Assembly (NCBI GenBank): GCA_015057375.1
Contig: SVEM01000009.1
Span: 1 to 53,683, forward strand
DNA length: 53,683 nucleotides
Direction of reading: 5' to 3'
DNA from: Lachnospiraceae bacterium
Lineage (GTDB): Bacteria; Bacillota; Clostridia; Lachnospirales; Lachnospiraceae
Shown here: positions 45,063 through 53,683 of the stretch, in pieces
Layout of the letters: every line of letters begins with the position of its first letter
Numbering within the stretch: position 1 is the stretch's first letter
Program-made: the position numbers and the translations under genes
Notes under the pieces: generated by a model
What the model saw: only the letters and a program-made list of their open reading frames with translations
Databases searched by the model: none
Told to the model about the DNA's origin: nothing

Positions 45063-46097
45063 ATGAGCAATATTATTATTCGCAACCACACGGAATCTTC
45101 ATGCACTACGGTTGCTAATTTATTTATAGATGAGTACATGCCACAGGCTAACGGTACATATGTTAAGGTTTATCTTCTTATCTTGAGAGATTTATGCGCA
45201 GATAACACTAACATATCCGTATCAAATATAGCTGACCGTTTATGGCTTACTGAGAATGATGTGCTTCGTTCTTTTAAATATTGGGAAAGCATGGGGCTTA
45301 TTGGCATAAAACTGGATTCGGAGGGACATATACGTGAACTTACCCTTAAGAATCCTGCCAGGAAGAACACCGGAGCAAGCATTAGTCTTGTTACTCCGGA
45401 CGCAGAAAGCATCCAGCCTTCCGACAGATATACACGTACATATACAACTTCCGAGATTGCCGGCGTTGCAAAGAACGAGGAGTTTTCATTTGTTGCAACC
45501 ATTATTGAAAAATATATGGAACAGCCTCTTTCACCGTCTGATGTTGAACTTATAGTTTATCTTTTCGATAACCTGAAGTTCTCACAGGAACTTATATTCC
45601 ATTTATATGATTACTGCATAAGTCATGGCAAAAAGAGTCATACATACATTCAAAAGGTTGCCATCGATTGGGACAAGCATGGCGTGGATACCGTCGACAA
45701 AGCAAAAGCGCACACAGCAGGATTTGAAGCAGAGTATATGGATGTTATGCGTGCATTTGGCATATCGAAAGCTCCTGCCCCTGCACAAAAAGAATACATC
45801 GATTCATGGTTTATGATGGGCTTCGACAAAGAGCTTATAAAAGAGGCCTGCAACCGTACAATTCTTACTATTAACGAGCCTAGCTTCAAGTATGCAAACG
45901 GCATTCTTGAAAAATGGCACAAGGCAGGTGTTACAAGTTCAGAAGCACTGAACAGCCTTGACAAAGAACATGAAACAAAAGCTTCACAGGCTAAGAAAAA
46001 GTCTTCAAAGGCAAGTTCTAATTCCTTTAATTCATATGAACAGCGTCCTTACTCAAACGACGATTTCAGAGCCTTAGAGCAGCTTCTCAATAAATAA
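45063..46097 (+). CDS. DnaD-domain replication-initiation protein
   Basis: 344 residues. The N-terminal half is a winged helix (VSNIADRLWLTENDVLRSFKYWESMG), and a DnaD/DnaB2-type helical domain follows twice (about 150-220 and 235-290; KYANGILEKWHKAGV motif). A Lys/Ser-rich tail ends the protein. DnaD-family proteins remodel origin DNA and help load the helicase. The helicase loader gene follows 16 bases later. DnaA boxes lie directly upstream of the promoter. Confidence 0.93.
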   Translation: MSNIIIRNHTESSCTTVANLFIDEYMPQANGTYVKVYLLILRDLCADNTNISVSNIADRLWLTENDVLRSFKYWESMGLIGIKLDSEGHIRELTLKNPARKNTGASISLVTPDAESIQPSDRYTRTYTTSEIAGVAKNEEFSFVATIIEKYMEQPLSPSDVELIVYLFDNLKFSQELIFHLYDYCISHGKKSHTYIQKVAIDWDKHGVDTVDKAKAHTAGFEAEYMDVMRAFGISKAPAPAQKEYIDSWFMMGFDKELIKEACNRTILTINEPSFKYANGILEKWHKAGVTSSEALNSLDKEHETKASQAKKKSSKASSNSFNSYEQRPYSNDDFRALEQLLNK

Positions 46098-46113
46098 TCA
46101 ACCGGAGGATAAG

Positions 46114-47103
46114 ATGTCATCAAGATTGCAATTTGACCACATTATGCGTATATATGACGAGCGCCGTATTGTCAACAGACATACGGAAGAAAGCCGTTAC
46201 CAAGAAGTGTGTTCCGCCATACCGGAATATGCCTCATTAGAAGATTCCTTCGATATATCTGATGACATTCTTTCTGCAATTATCTCCGGTAGCAAGGAAG
46301 CTTTAAACCGTACTATATCAGACATATCAGATACAGAAACCAAAAAGAAAAAACTTCTTACGGATAATGGTTTTCCTGCCGATTATCTTGATCACATTTA
46401 CTCCTGTCCTGACTGTAAGGACACCGGATATATTGACGATCATCATTGTCATTGTTTTCAGAAAGAACTGCTTAATATGTTGTATAACCAGACAGATCTT
46501 TCTCTCGCACTCTTACAAGATAACTTCTCTAATTTTAATATTGAATATTACCCGGATGATTACATATGCAGCGACAATGACACAACACCGCGCGATAATA
46601 TAAAGAGGATACTTAATATCTGCCGTGGATTCATTGACAATTTTGGAAAAACAGCTGACAATCTGCTGATTTATGGTCACTCCGGCGTGGGAAAGACCTT
46701 TCTTTCACACTGTATTGCGAAAGAAATTATTGAAAAAGGATACTCGGTTATTTACTTGACTTCATATCAACTCTTTGATATCCTTGAAACGAAGTTTTTC
46801 CACAAAGAGGAACTCGATGATATGGCAAGTGGAATTTTATCCATGCTCAACACTTGCGATCTGCTTGTAATCGATGATCTCGGAACAGAAATGATTAACA
46901 GATTTACAGAAGTTCAGTTATTTGCATGTATACAGGAAAGAATTAAGAATAATTTGTCAACAATTATATCAACTAACCTTTCCTTTGATGATATCAACAG
47001 AAACTATAGCGAAAGAATTTTTTCACGTCTTACCGGTCATTACAAGCTACTCAAGATAACAGGACATGACATTCGCATCAAAAAAGCAGTCGAATCTGCA
47101 TAA
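46114..47103 (+). CDS. DnaC/DnaI-type helicase loader
   Basis: 329 residues, ATG behind CCGGAGG. An N-terminal zinc-binding segment (CPDCKDTG...CHCF) precedes an AAA+ domain with Walker A YGHSGVGKTFLSH and Walker B LLVIDDLGTE. It matches the DnaC/DnaI group that loads replicative helicase onto origin DNA; IstB of transposons is a relative, but no transposase is nearby. It is in an operon with the DnaD-like gene and prs. Confidence 0.93.
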   Translation: MSSRLQFDHIMRIYDERRIVNRHTEESRYQEVCSAIPEYASLEDSFDISDDILSAIISGSKEALNRTISDISDTETKKKKLLTDNGFPADYLDHIYSCPDCKDTGYIDDHHCHCFQKELLNMLYNQTDLSLALLQDNFSNFNIEYYPDDYICSDNDTTPRDNIKRILNICRGFIDNFGKTADNLLIYGHSGVGKTFLSHCIAKEIIEKGYSVIYLTSYQLFDILETKFFHKEELDDMASGILSMLNTCDLLVIDDLGTEMINRFTEVQLFACIQERIKNNLSTIISTNLSFDDINRNYSERIFSRLTGHYKLLKITGHDIRIKKAVESA

Positions 47104-47114
47104 CGGAGGATATT

Positions 47115-48293
47115 ATGAGCACATCATCAGAATCATACACAGACAAGATACCTTTTGGAGATCTCGGACTTGTTGTACTCGAAAGCAGTCGCAAGATCGG
47201 CAACAGAGTCAATGACTATATTGTAAGCTGGCGCGCAGAGAATGAGAATGAGCATCATCAGAGTCTTGCTTTTGCAGGATATAAGAAAGATTCATATCTC
47301 ATAGAGAACGCCTGCCCTAGATTCGGTTCAGGTGAAGCTAAAGGTATCGTAAGAGAGTCCGTAAGAGGTATGGATGTATATATTCTCGTTGATGTATGCA
47401 ATTATAGCCTTACATACTCAGTATGCGGCCACGAGAACCATATGTCTCCTGATGACCACTATCAGGATCTTAAGCGAATCATTGCCGCAGTAGGAGGCAA
47501 GGCAAGAAGAATCACAGTTATTATGCCTTTCCTTTATGAAAGCAGACAGCATAAGAGAAGCGGAAGAGAGTCTCTTGACTGCGCACTTGCCCTTCAGGAG
47601 CTTACAGAGATGGGTGTTGAAAGCATCATTACCTTTGATGCACATGACCCTCGTGTTCAGAATGCTATTCCTCTTAAGAGTTTTGAAACTGTTATGCCTA
47701 CTTATCAGTTCATTAAAGCTATGCTTAAAAATGTTCCTAACATTTCTTTTGATACCCAGCATATGATGATTATCAGTCCTGATGAGGGTGCAATGAGCCG
47801 TGCCGTATACTTTGCAAACGTTCTTGGAATTGATGTCGGAATGTTCTATAAGAGAAGAGATTATTCAAGAGTAGTAAACGGACGTAATCCTATTGTTGCA
47901 CACGAATTCTTAGGTGCAGACGTTGAAGGTAAAGACGTTATAATAATCGATGACATGATATCTTCAGGCGAAAGCGTTTTCGATGTTGCTACAGAGCTTA
48001 AGAGACGTAAAGCAAACAGAATCTTTATTGCAGCTACATTTGGTCTTTTTACAAACGGCCTTGAGAAGTTCGACCAGGCTTATGAAAGCGGTCTTATTTA
48101 CAGAGTTCTTACAACTAACCTTATATATCAGACAGATGAGCTTCTTAAACGTGAATATTACATTAACGTTGATATGAGTAAGTACATTGCACTTCTTGTT
48201 GATACACTTAATCACGATTCATCAATAAGCCACCTGCTTAATCCTACAGAGAGAATACACAAGATTTTGAAGAAATATAACCAGATACCATAA
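47115..48293 (+). CDS. prs: Ribose-phosphate pyrophosphokinase
   Basis: 392 residues, 11 bases after the loader gene. It has the RPPK pyrophosphate loop and PRPP-binding site (VIIIDDMISSGES) and the catalytic region RITVIMPFLYESRQHKR. It is longer than the usual 315 residues because of an N-terminal extension and insertions, as in a long clostridial subgroup. It makes PRPP from ribose-5-phosphate and ATP for nucleotide and amino-acid synthesis (including the Hpt step). A strong terminator follows. Confidence 0.95.
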   Translation: MSTSSESYTDKIPFGDLGLVVLESSRKIGNRVNDYIVSWRAENENEHHQSLAFAGYKKDSYLIENACPRFGSGEAKGIVRESVRGMDVYILVDVCNYSLTYSVCGHENHMSPDDHYQDLKRIIAAVGGKARRITVIMPFLYESRQHKRSGRESLDCALALQELTEMGVESIITFDAHDPRVQNAIPLKSFETVMPTYQFIKAMLKNVPNISFDTQHMMIISPDEGAMSRAVYFANVLGIDVGMFYKRRDYSRVVNGRNPIVAHEFLGADVEGKDVIIIDDMISSGESVFDVATELKRRKANRIFIAATFGLFTNGLEKFDQAYESGLIYRVLTTNLIYQTDELLKREYYINVDMSKYIALLVDTLNHDSSISHLLNPTERIHKILKKYNQIP

Positions 48294-48308
48294 AATTTAA
48301 GCATTTTA

Positions 48309-48347
48309 AAAGGTGTTGTCTTTAACCAAAGGCAACACCTTTTTTTA
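48309..48347 (+). terminator. Terminator of the dnaD-dnaC-prs operon
   Basis: Stem AGGTGTTG.CTTT / AAAG.CAACACCT followed by seven T; also usable by the convergent glgB. Confidence 0.92.
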
Positions 48348-48359
48348 TCTTATATTACA

Positions 48360-50276
48360 TTACTCACTATAATTATAACTGAACACTCTTACACTAAGCG
48401 GCGCAAGCTCTATATCCAGGCTGTATTTTCCGCTCTTCTTATCTTTCTTAGCGCTGAGCACTTTCTTTTCTACAATTCCCTGGCCGCCAAACTCTTTATC
48501 GTCAGAGTTAAGTATCGGGTTATACCTGCCTTTGCAGGATACCGGTATAACATATGAAGGATGATGTATCGGAGCAAAATTACATATGAAAAGAAGCTGC
48601 TTTTTATCCGTACTTCCTCTTCTCACAAATGACACTACGCAATTAGTCGTGTCATCACAACTCATCCACTCAAATCCTATAGGATCATAATCATTGTAAT
48701 AAAGTGCATCATATTTATTATATAGGCTATTAAGTTTCTTAATGAACTTTCTCATGCCTTCATGCTCAGGAAAATCTAAAAGAGCCCAATCAAGCGACAC
48801 AGCCTCATTCCATTCTTTGGTCTGTGCAAATTCCTGTCCCATGAAAAGAAGCTTTTTGCCCGGATGTCCATACATAAATCCGTAAGCAGTTCTTAAGTTT
48901 GCAAACTTCTGGACATTATCTCCCGGCATTTTATATATCATCGACGCTTTCCCGTGAACAACCTCGTCATGCGACAGCACCTGTACAAAATTTTCACTGT
49001 ATGCGTACATCATACTGAAACATAACTTATTATGATTCCCCCCGCGGAAATAAGGATCCGTTTTCATATAATCAAGGAAATCATTCATCCAGCCCATGTT
49101 CCATTTGAAGGTAAATCCAAGTCCGCCAAAATCTACCGGTGCAGTAACGCCTGCCCATGCGGTAGACTCCTCAGCTACAATATATACTCCCGGAGCATGC
49201 TCGCTCACTATACTGTGAAGATGTCTGAAAAACTCTATAGCGTCACGATTTTCATTACTTCCGTCCGGATTAGGCAACCATGCTCCGTCCTGTTTTCCAT
49301 AATCAAGATACAACATGGACGCAACTGCATCTACTCTGAATCCGTCTATATGAAAATCATTTGCCCAGTACAGCACATTTGCAATAAGGAAATTACTTAC
49401 CTGATTTTTACCGTAATCAAATATATAAGTACCCCAGTCAGGATGCTCTCCGCGTCTTGGATCTGCGCACTCATAAAGCGGCGTTCCGTCAAATCTTGCC
49501 AGTCCGTGTGCATCTCGCGGAAAATGAGCCGGTACCCAGTCAAGTATTACTGATATACCAAGCTTATGCATATAATCCACAAAATACTTAAAATCATCAG
49601 GTGTTCCATATCTGCTTGTAGGCGCATAATAACCGGTCACCTGATAACCCCACGAGCCGTCAAACGGATATTCTGCAATTCCCATAAGCTCCACATGGGT
49701 GTATTTCATATCCTTAAGATACTTTCCAAGTTCATGTGCAAGCTGTCTGTAATTATAAAATCCGTCGTCGCTGTCAGATGCATTTTTTCTCCACGAACCC
49801 GGATGACACTCGTATATTGCCATCGGCAGTTTACGAAGCTCTTCACGATCTTTTTTACTTCTTAGTTGCATCCACTCAGCATCTTTCCATGTATAATCAT
49901 TATCATTAAATACAATGGAAGCATTGGCAGGACGCATCTCTGTATATTTTCCATACGGATCCGTCTTATAAACCTCTTCACCGGCCTGAGTCACTATAAA
50001 GTACTTATACAGCTCCCCCTGGCCAACACCCGGAACAAACAACGCATATATTCCGGAATCAGAAAACAACTCCATTTTCCCTGCCTGCGGATTCCACCCG
50101 TTAAAATCGCCCACTACACTTACAGCTTGTGCATTCGGTGCCCATACTGCAAAATGAGTTCCGGTCACGCCATCAATCGTTGTTATATGTGCACCAAGCT
50201 TTTTGTATATTTCATAATGTGTTCCAAGTCCGAACAGATATCTGTCTATTTCTCCAATAAAAGGAGCGCCATTCAT
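48360..50276 (-). CDS. glgB: 1,4-alpha-glucan branching enzyme GlgB
   Basis: 638 residues, ATG behind AGGAGAG. An N-terminal CBM48 (GTHFAVWAPNAQAVSVVGDFNGWNP) is followed by the GH13 barrel with nucleophile D316 (GFRVDAVAS), acid/base E369 (VAEES) and VLSHDEVVHGK, and a C-terminal beta domain. It makes the alpha-1,6 branches of glycogen. It lies 23 bases after the phosphohexomutase and shares its direction. Confidence 0.97.
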   Translation of the reverse strand: MNGAPFIGEIDRYLFGLGTHYEIYKKLGAHITTIDGVTGTHFAVWAPNAQAVSVVGDFNGWNPQAGKMELFSDSGIYALFVPGVGQGELYKYFIVTQAGEEVYKTDPYGKYTEMRPANASIVFNDNDYTWKDAEWMQLRSKKDREELRKLPMAIYECHPGSWRKNASDSDDGFYNYRQLAHELGKYLKDMKYTHVELMGIAEYPFDGSWGYQVTGYYAPTSRYGTPDDFKYFVDYMHKLGISVILDWVPAHFPRDAHGLARFDGTPLYECADPRRGEHPDWGTYIFDYGKNQVSNFLIANVLYWANDFHIDGFRVDAVASMLYLDYGKQDGAWLPNPDGSNENRDAIEFFRHLHSIVSEHAPGVYIVAEESTAWAGVTAPVDFGGLGFTFKWNMGWMNDFLDYMKTDPYFRGGNHNKLCFSMMYAYSENFVQVLSHDEVVHGKASMIYKMPGDNVQKFANLRTAYGFMYGHPGKKLLFMGQEFAQTKEWNEAVSLDWALLDFPEHEGMRKFIKKLNSLYNKYDALYYNDYDPIGFEWMSCDDTTNCVVSFVRRGSTDKKQLLFICNFAPIHHPSYVIPVSCKGRYNPILNSDDKEFGGQGIVEKKVLSAKKDKKSGKYSLDIELAPLSVRVFSYNYSE

Positions 50277-50299
50277 ACAAATCTCTCCTATCGTTCTTT

Positions 50300-52036
50300 T
50301 TATGCCGTAATCGAATCAATCATTTCAAGCACTGCCTTTGCAAATGCCTCGGATTTCTCCTCAGCATCTTTAAGATCCTTTCCGACAAGTCCATAGTAGA
50401 ACTTAACCTTAGGCTCTGTACCGGAAGGTCTTACACAGAACCAGCCGTCATCCGAAAGTTCATAATAAAGCACATTTGAAGAAGGAAGACCTGTAGGTTT
50501 AACTTCTCCTGTTGCAAGATCGGTTATTGTATCTGCCTTGTAATCTCTTGCAGATAAAACTTTATACCCGCCGATTTCCTTTGGCGTATCATTTCTGAGT
50601 GCTTCAAGAATCGCCTGTATCTTTGCAAGACCTTCCATACCCGGCATAGTAACGGATGTAACATCATCTTTGTAATATCCGTATTTCTCATACATATCTA
50701 TCATTGCATCCCACAGGGTCTTGCCCTGAGTCTTATAATATGCCGCAGCCTCGCAAAGCTTCATAACCGCAACTATCGCATCCTTATCTCTTGCGTGAGT
50801 TCCTACAAGACATCCGTAGCTTTCCTCAAATCCGAAAAGATAACTGCCCTTTCCGGACTCTTCAAATCCGAGGATCTGCTGTCCGATATATTTGAATCCT
50901 GTAAGAACTTCAATAAGTCCGATTTCATAATAATCAGCAATGGCATCTGCCATATTTGATGATACTATAGTCTTAATAAGGTATCCGTCCTCAGGAAGTC
51001 CTTCCGTCGCTTTTCTCTGTCCGATTTCATAATCTCCGATAAGACAGCCGGACATATTTCCGGTAAGTGTAATATACTCGCCGCTCTTTGCATCTTTTAC
51101 ATAAACACCGAGTCTGTCAGCATCCGGGTCTGTAGCAAGAACAAGATCAGCATCCTTTTCCTTTGCAAGTTTAAGTGCAAGTTCAAATGCCTCTGCTGCC
51201 TCAGGATTAGGATAACTTACCGTAGGGAATTCTCCGTCAGGAAGCTCCTGCTCCGGAACCACATACACATTCTTAAATCCAATCTCTGCAAGGATTCTTC
51301 TTGCAGGAATATTTCCCGTTCCGTGAAGCGGTGTATACACAATCTTAAGGTCATCACCAACGGCATCAATGCTGTCCTGATGAATAATGAGCTTCTTAAG
51401 GCAATCGATATAACTGTCGTCTATAGCCTGTCCTATAACTTCGTACAAGCCTTTCTCCGCTGCCTCTTTCTGATCCATTGTCTTTACATTATTGTAATCA
51501 GTAACCGCCAATACCTCGTCCATAATTCCTGTATCATGAGGCGGTGTAATCTGCGCACCGTCCTCCCAATAAACTTTATATCCGTTATACTCAGGAGGAT
51601 TGTGACTTGCAGTTATATTGATACCGGCAATACAATCAAGCTCTCTTACAGCATAAGAAAGCTCCGGCGTAGGTCTTAAACTGTCAAATATATACGCTTT
51701 AATACCATTTGCCGCAAGACATAACGCAGCCTCGTTTGCAAACTCCGGAGACATTCTTCTTGAATCATATGCTATCGCAACACGTTTCTTATCCGTGTTC
51801 TGCTTATTAATATAGTTAGCCAGTCCCTGTGTGGCTTTTCTTACTGTATATACATTCATTCGGTTGGTTCCGGCTCCGATAACACCTCTGAGCCCCGCTG
51901 TACCAAACTCAAGATCCTTATAAAATCTGTCCTGTATCTCAGAATCATTTCCGGCAAGTGCCTTAAGCTCAGCAATAGTTTCCTCATCAAAATATGGATT
52001 GTTAATCCATGCTTCGTACATTTCTTTATAATCCAT
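50300..52036 (-). CDS. Alpha-phosphohexomutase (phosphoglucomutase/phosphomannomutase)
   Basis: 578 residues from ATG at 52036, behind AAGGAGG. The active-site serine loop TASHNPPEYNGYK, metal loop DPDADRLGV and sugar loop GFEESYG are present, with the C-terminal phosphate loop RPSGTEPKVKFY. It converts glucose-6-phosphate and glucose-1-phosphate, feeding glgC. It is paired with glgB. An upstream extension of the frame to 52087 has no ribosome site. Confidence 0.95.
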   Translation of the reverse strand: MDYKEMYEAWINNPYFDEETIAELKALAGNDSEIQDRFYKDLEFGTAGLRGVIGAGTNRMNVYTVRKATQGLANYINKQNTDKKRVAIAYDSRRMSPEFANEAALCLAANGIKAYIFDSLRPTPELSYAVRELDCIAGINITASHNPPEYNGYKVYWEDGAQITPPHDTGIMDEVLAVTDYNNVKTMDQKEAAEKGLYEVIGQAIDDSYIDCLKKLIIHQDSIDAVGDDLKIVYTPLHGTGNIPARRILAEIGFKNVYVVPEQELPDGEFPTVSYPNPEAAEAFELALKLAKEKDADLVLATDPDADRLGVYVKDAKSGEYITLTGNMSGCLIGDYEIGQRKATEGLPEDGYLIKTIVSSNMADAIADYYEIGLIEVLTGFKYIGQQILGFEESGKGSYLFGFEESYGCLVGTHARDKDAIVAVMKLCEAAAYYKTQGKTLWDAMIDMYEKYGYYKDDVTSVTMPGMEGLAKIQAILEALRNDTPKEIGGYKVLSARDYKADTITDLATGEVKPTGLPSSNVLYYELSDDGWFCVRPSGTEPKVKFYYGLVGKDLKDAEEKSEAFAKAVLEMIDSITA

Positions 52037-52123
52037 GTGTAATGCCTCCTTAAAATGATTAAATTTATATAACAAATTTATAACCAATTATACCAAATTA
52101 AGCAGTTTCTTTCAATAATAACC

Positions 52124-53119
52124 TTATACATTTCCGACCATTTCTCCTACGAAATTCACCCTGTTTTCGTACTGCATATTCAGCAGTTCAAGCTTCTTCA
52201 AATTCTTCGCCGCCATAAGACGTTTTTTTCCATTCATATAAAAGCTTGAAAGTTTCCAAAACTTCTCCGGGTACAAAAGAAGTATTCCGAGTATTCTGTA
52301 TTCCTCCGCGCCCAGCCTTTTTATGCTTTCATAACCGGAAATTATGCTTCTGCCGTATTCCTCATTCCATTCATTTTTTTCCATACATTTTCTCAGGAAA
52401 TAATATAAATCCATAATCTGCATCCCATACGCACACTTTTCAAATGTAGTCGTAAACGGCACCCCGTCCTCACACATGTAAACATTATGGTATGTGTACG
52501 AGCCGTGGCTTACTTCGCCCCGCGAAAGCACACCGGCAAGTATTTTTTCGTATGGGCTTTCCGACAAAAGTTTCACTGCCTTAACTGCCTGCTCATAATA
52601 CATTTCATACACGGATAGCCAGCTTCTCTCAAATTCATTTTTATCCTTACTTCCTCTTATATAATTGCGCACCCTTCTAAGCTCCGCAAGATGCCGTTCA
52701 AACACCTTGAGGATATTTTCAGGTTCCGCAGTTATGCACAAATCATCCTTCACAATACCCATAAGCCCTTTATGAAGATTCGCCATATTTTTTGCCGCGG
52801 CCGCAACCTCTGCGCAATTTTTCATGTCACATTCATTTCCCATATACCAGTCTTTAACCGTATATCTGACCCCTGCAAACCCCGCTGTGCTTATATTTCC
52901 CTCGCAATTGACATTAAACGCATCTATCTTAACAAAGTTACGCTCCTTCAGATGGTTCATAACCTTGTTTTCCCATATTAATCTTCCGGCTGATGCATGT
53001 GTTTCACGCATCACCTTATATCCCTTATCGGTATTAAGAAGAATTGCTCCTCTCATTCTGCCTAGACTTCTAACCGAAAAGTCATATTTTAACAGCACTT
53101 CATCATATTTGTCCTCCAT
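52124..53119 (-). CDS. CotS-like spore coat kinase-fold protein
   Basis: 331 residues from ATG at 53119, seven bases after AAGGGGG. It shows the aminoglycoside-phosphotransferase-like fold of CotS/YtaA coat proteins. The visible pieces are GYKVMRETHAS, the helical middle, and SHGSYTYHNVYMCEDG in place of the HGDxxxxN catalytic loop: the loop Asp is Ser and the Asn is kept. A true kinase is therefore doubtful. CotS-family proteins sit in the spore coat. It is a single gene with no visible partner. Confidence 0.85.
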   Translation of the reverse strand: MEDKYDEVLLKYDFSVRSLGRMRGAILLNTDKGYKVMRETHASAGRLIWENKVMNHLKERNFVKIDAFNVNCEGNISTAGFAGVRYTVKDWYMGNECDMKNCAEVAAAAKNMANLHKGLMGIVKDDLCITAEPENILKVFERHLAELRRVRNYIRGSKDKNEFERSWLSVYEMYYEQAVKAVKLLSESPYEKILAGVLSRGEVSHGSYTYHNVYMCEDGVPFTTTFEKCAYGMQIMDLYYFLRKCMEKNEWNEEYGRSIISGYESIKRLGAEEYRILGILLLYPEKFWKLSSFYMNGKKRLMAAKNLKKLELLNMQYENRVNFVGEMVGNV

Positions 53120-53233
53120 CGACAATCCCCCTTGCGGCAAAAGCCGGTAAAATAGTGTCTGTTCAATATTATGAAAAGATAATGCATTTCATTCATCACT
53201 TTTGAATAAATTACTTTTAGGAGGAAATGAATT

Positions 53234-53647
53234 ATGCGCCGTCTTTTTTACATTTTTTGTATTCTTACTACATTAATCTGGGCATCTGCCTGCAGAACGG
53301 AATCCACACTGCCCGAAAAAACTTCCGAAAATGACTTTTCTGCTTTATGCGATGAAATATTCGCCCATCTTGTATCAACCGATTCTTTGACAAAAAACTA
53401 TACTCTTTCCGATCCGGATGCATACGATATAAAAAACACCCCAAAAGGTCTGGGCAGATACACCGAAGAGTCTTTTTTGTCAGAATATTCTTATTATGAA
53501 AATGTGCTTCACAGGCTTGATGCCATTGACCCGCGCGACCTGCCTAATAAGGATGCTTTTACTTATAATATTATCGACAAAACCTTCCGTCAGTATGACG
53601 ACTATCAAAAATATATTTTGTTAGATCCTCTAATGATAAATTTATAA
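53234..53647 (+). CDS. Lipoprotein, N-terminal part of a DUF885-like protein
   Basis: 137 residues, ATG behind TTAGGAGG. A type II signal peptide ends WASAC with Cys20. The remainder (CDEIFAHLVSTDSLTKNYTLSDPDAY) resembles the start of DUF885 peptidase-like lipoproteins, which run to about 550-600 residues. Here a TAA stops it at 53647, just before the window ends. It may be a truncated gene; the next segment is not visible. Its function cannot be stated from this piece. Confidence 0.65.
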   Translation: MRRLFYIFCILTTLIWASACRTESTLPEKTSENDFSALCDEIFAHLVSTDSLTKNYTLSDPDAYDIKNTPKGLGRYTEESFLSEYSYYENVLHRLDAIDPRDLPNKDAFTYNIIDKTFRQYDDYQKYILLDPLMINL

Positions 53648-53683
53648 TCTTTATCCCATAATTATTCATTAAAATTCGTATAT

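Noticed and set aside
46114-47103. IstB transposition helper
   Set aside because: The AAA+ domain is similar, but the zinc segment, DnaD neighbour and lack of a transposase or inverted repeats favour the helicase loader.

Overview
This window reads as a chromosome segment of a spore-forming, low-GC Firmicute of the Clostridia, most likely a gut Lachnospiraceae. The reasons are inferential: AT-rich sequence with many TTG/GTG starts behind strong AGGAGG-type ribosome sites; the conserved order hup - rqcP - yabP - yabQ - divIC - spoIIE - tilS - hpt - ftsH; spoVT and a CotS-like coat gene; the paired glgC/glgD of clostridia; and a bile-salt-hydrolase-type gene.

Layout. 1-5.4 kb: a giant secreted VWA/pilin-type surface protein, cut by the left edge, then a tiny FeoB-associated-type membrane protein and tRNA-Leu(UAA). 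5.9-16.3 kb: a GH13 amylase and the ftsH...hup cell-division and sporulation cluster, read right to left, with an unusual array of four 64-bp hairpin repeats between divIC and spoIIE. 16.5-27.8 kb: accessory genes. These are a choloylglycine hydrolase-family enzyme, a lipoprotein behind a cobalamin riboswitch, an AgrC/AgrA-type two-component pair, two secreted proteins that share a LytTR-type direct repeat with that pair, a BlaI/M56 sensor pair with its operator, a DUF4375-type pair and an SGNH hydrolase. 28.0-37.4 kb: one tightly packed ten-gene operon. 37.4-40.4 kb: an unknown membrane protein, a small HTH/KilA-N island flanked by a decayed copy of the spoVT 5' end, and spoVT. 40.5-53.7 kb: glgC-glgD with a thioesterase, murC, a DnaA-box cluster before dnaD-dnaC-prs, glgB, a phosphohexomutase, a CotS-like gene and the start of a lipoprotein.

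The most interesting system is the 28-37.4 kb operon. It joins two parts that normally occur apart. One part is the machinery of capsule-length control: an Ig-like membrane protein, two Wzz-fused bacterial tyrosine kinases and a CpsB-type PHP tyrosine phosphatase. The other is a peptide-maturation and export set: an ABC exporter, a PqqD-like recognition protein, a radical SAM/SPASM enzyme, a small Tyr-rich precursor-like protein, an HprK-like kinase and a Ser/His-type S26 peptidase. There is no glycosyltransferase, flippase or polymerase in it. I infer a RiPP-like modified and exported polypeptide whose assembly or export may be controlled by tyrosine phosphorylation.

The glycogen genes (glgC, glgD, glgB, phosphohexomutase, GH13 amylase) form a scattered storage-carbohydrate theme; no glycogen synthase or phosphorylase lies in the window. 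Promoter and terminator calls are by eye from -35/-10 spacing and stem plus T-run, and have not been computed.
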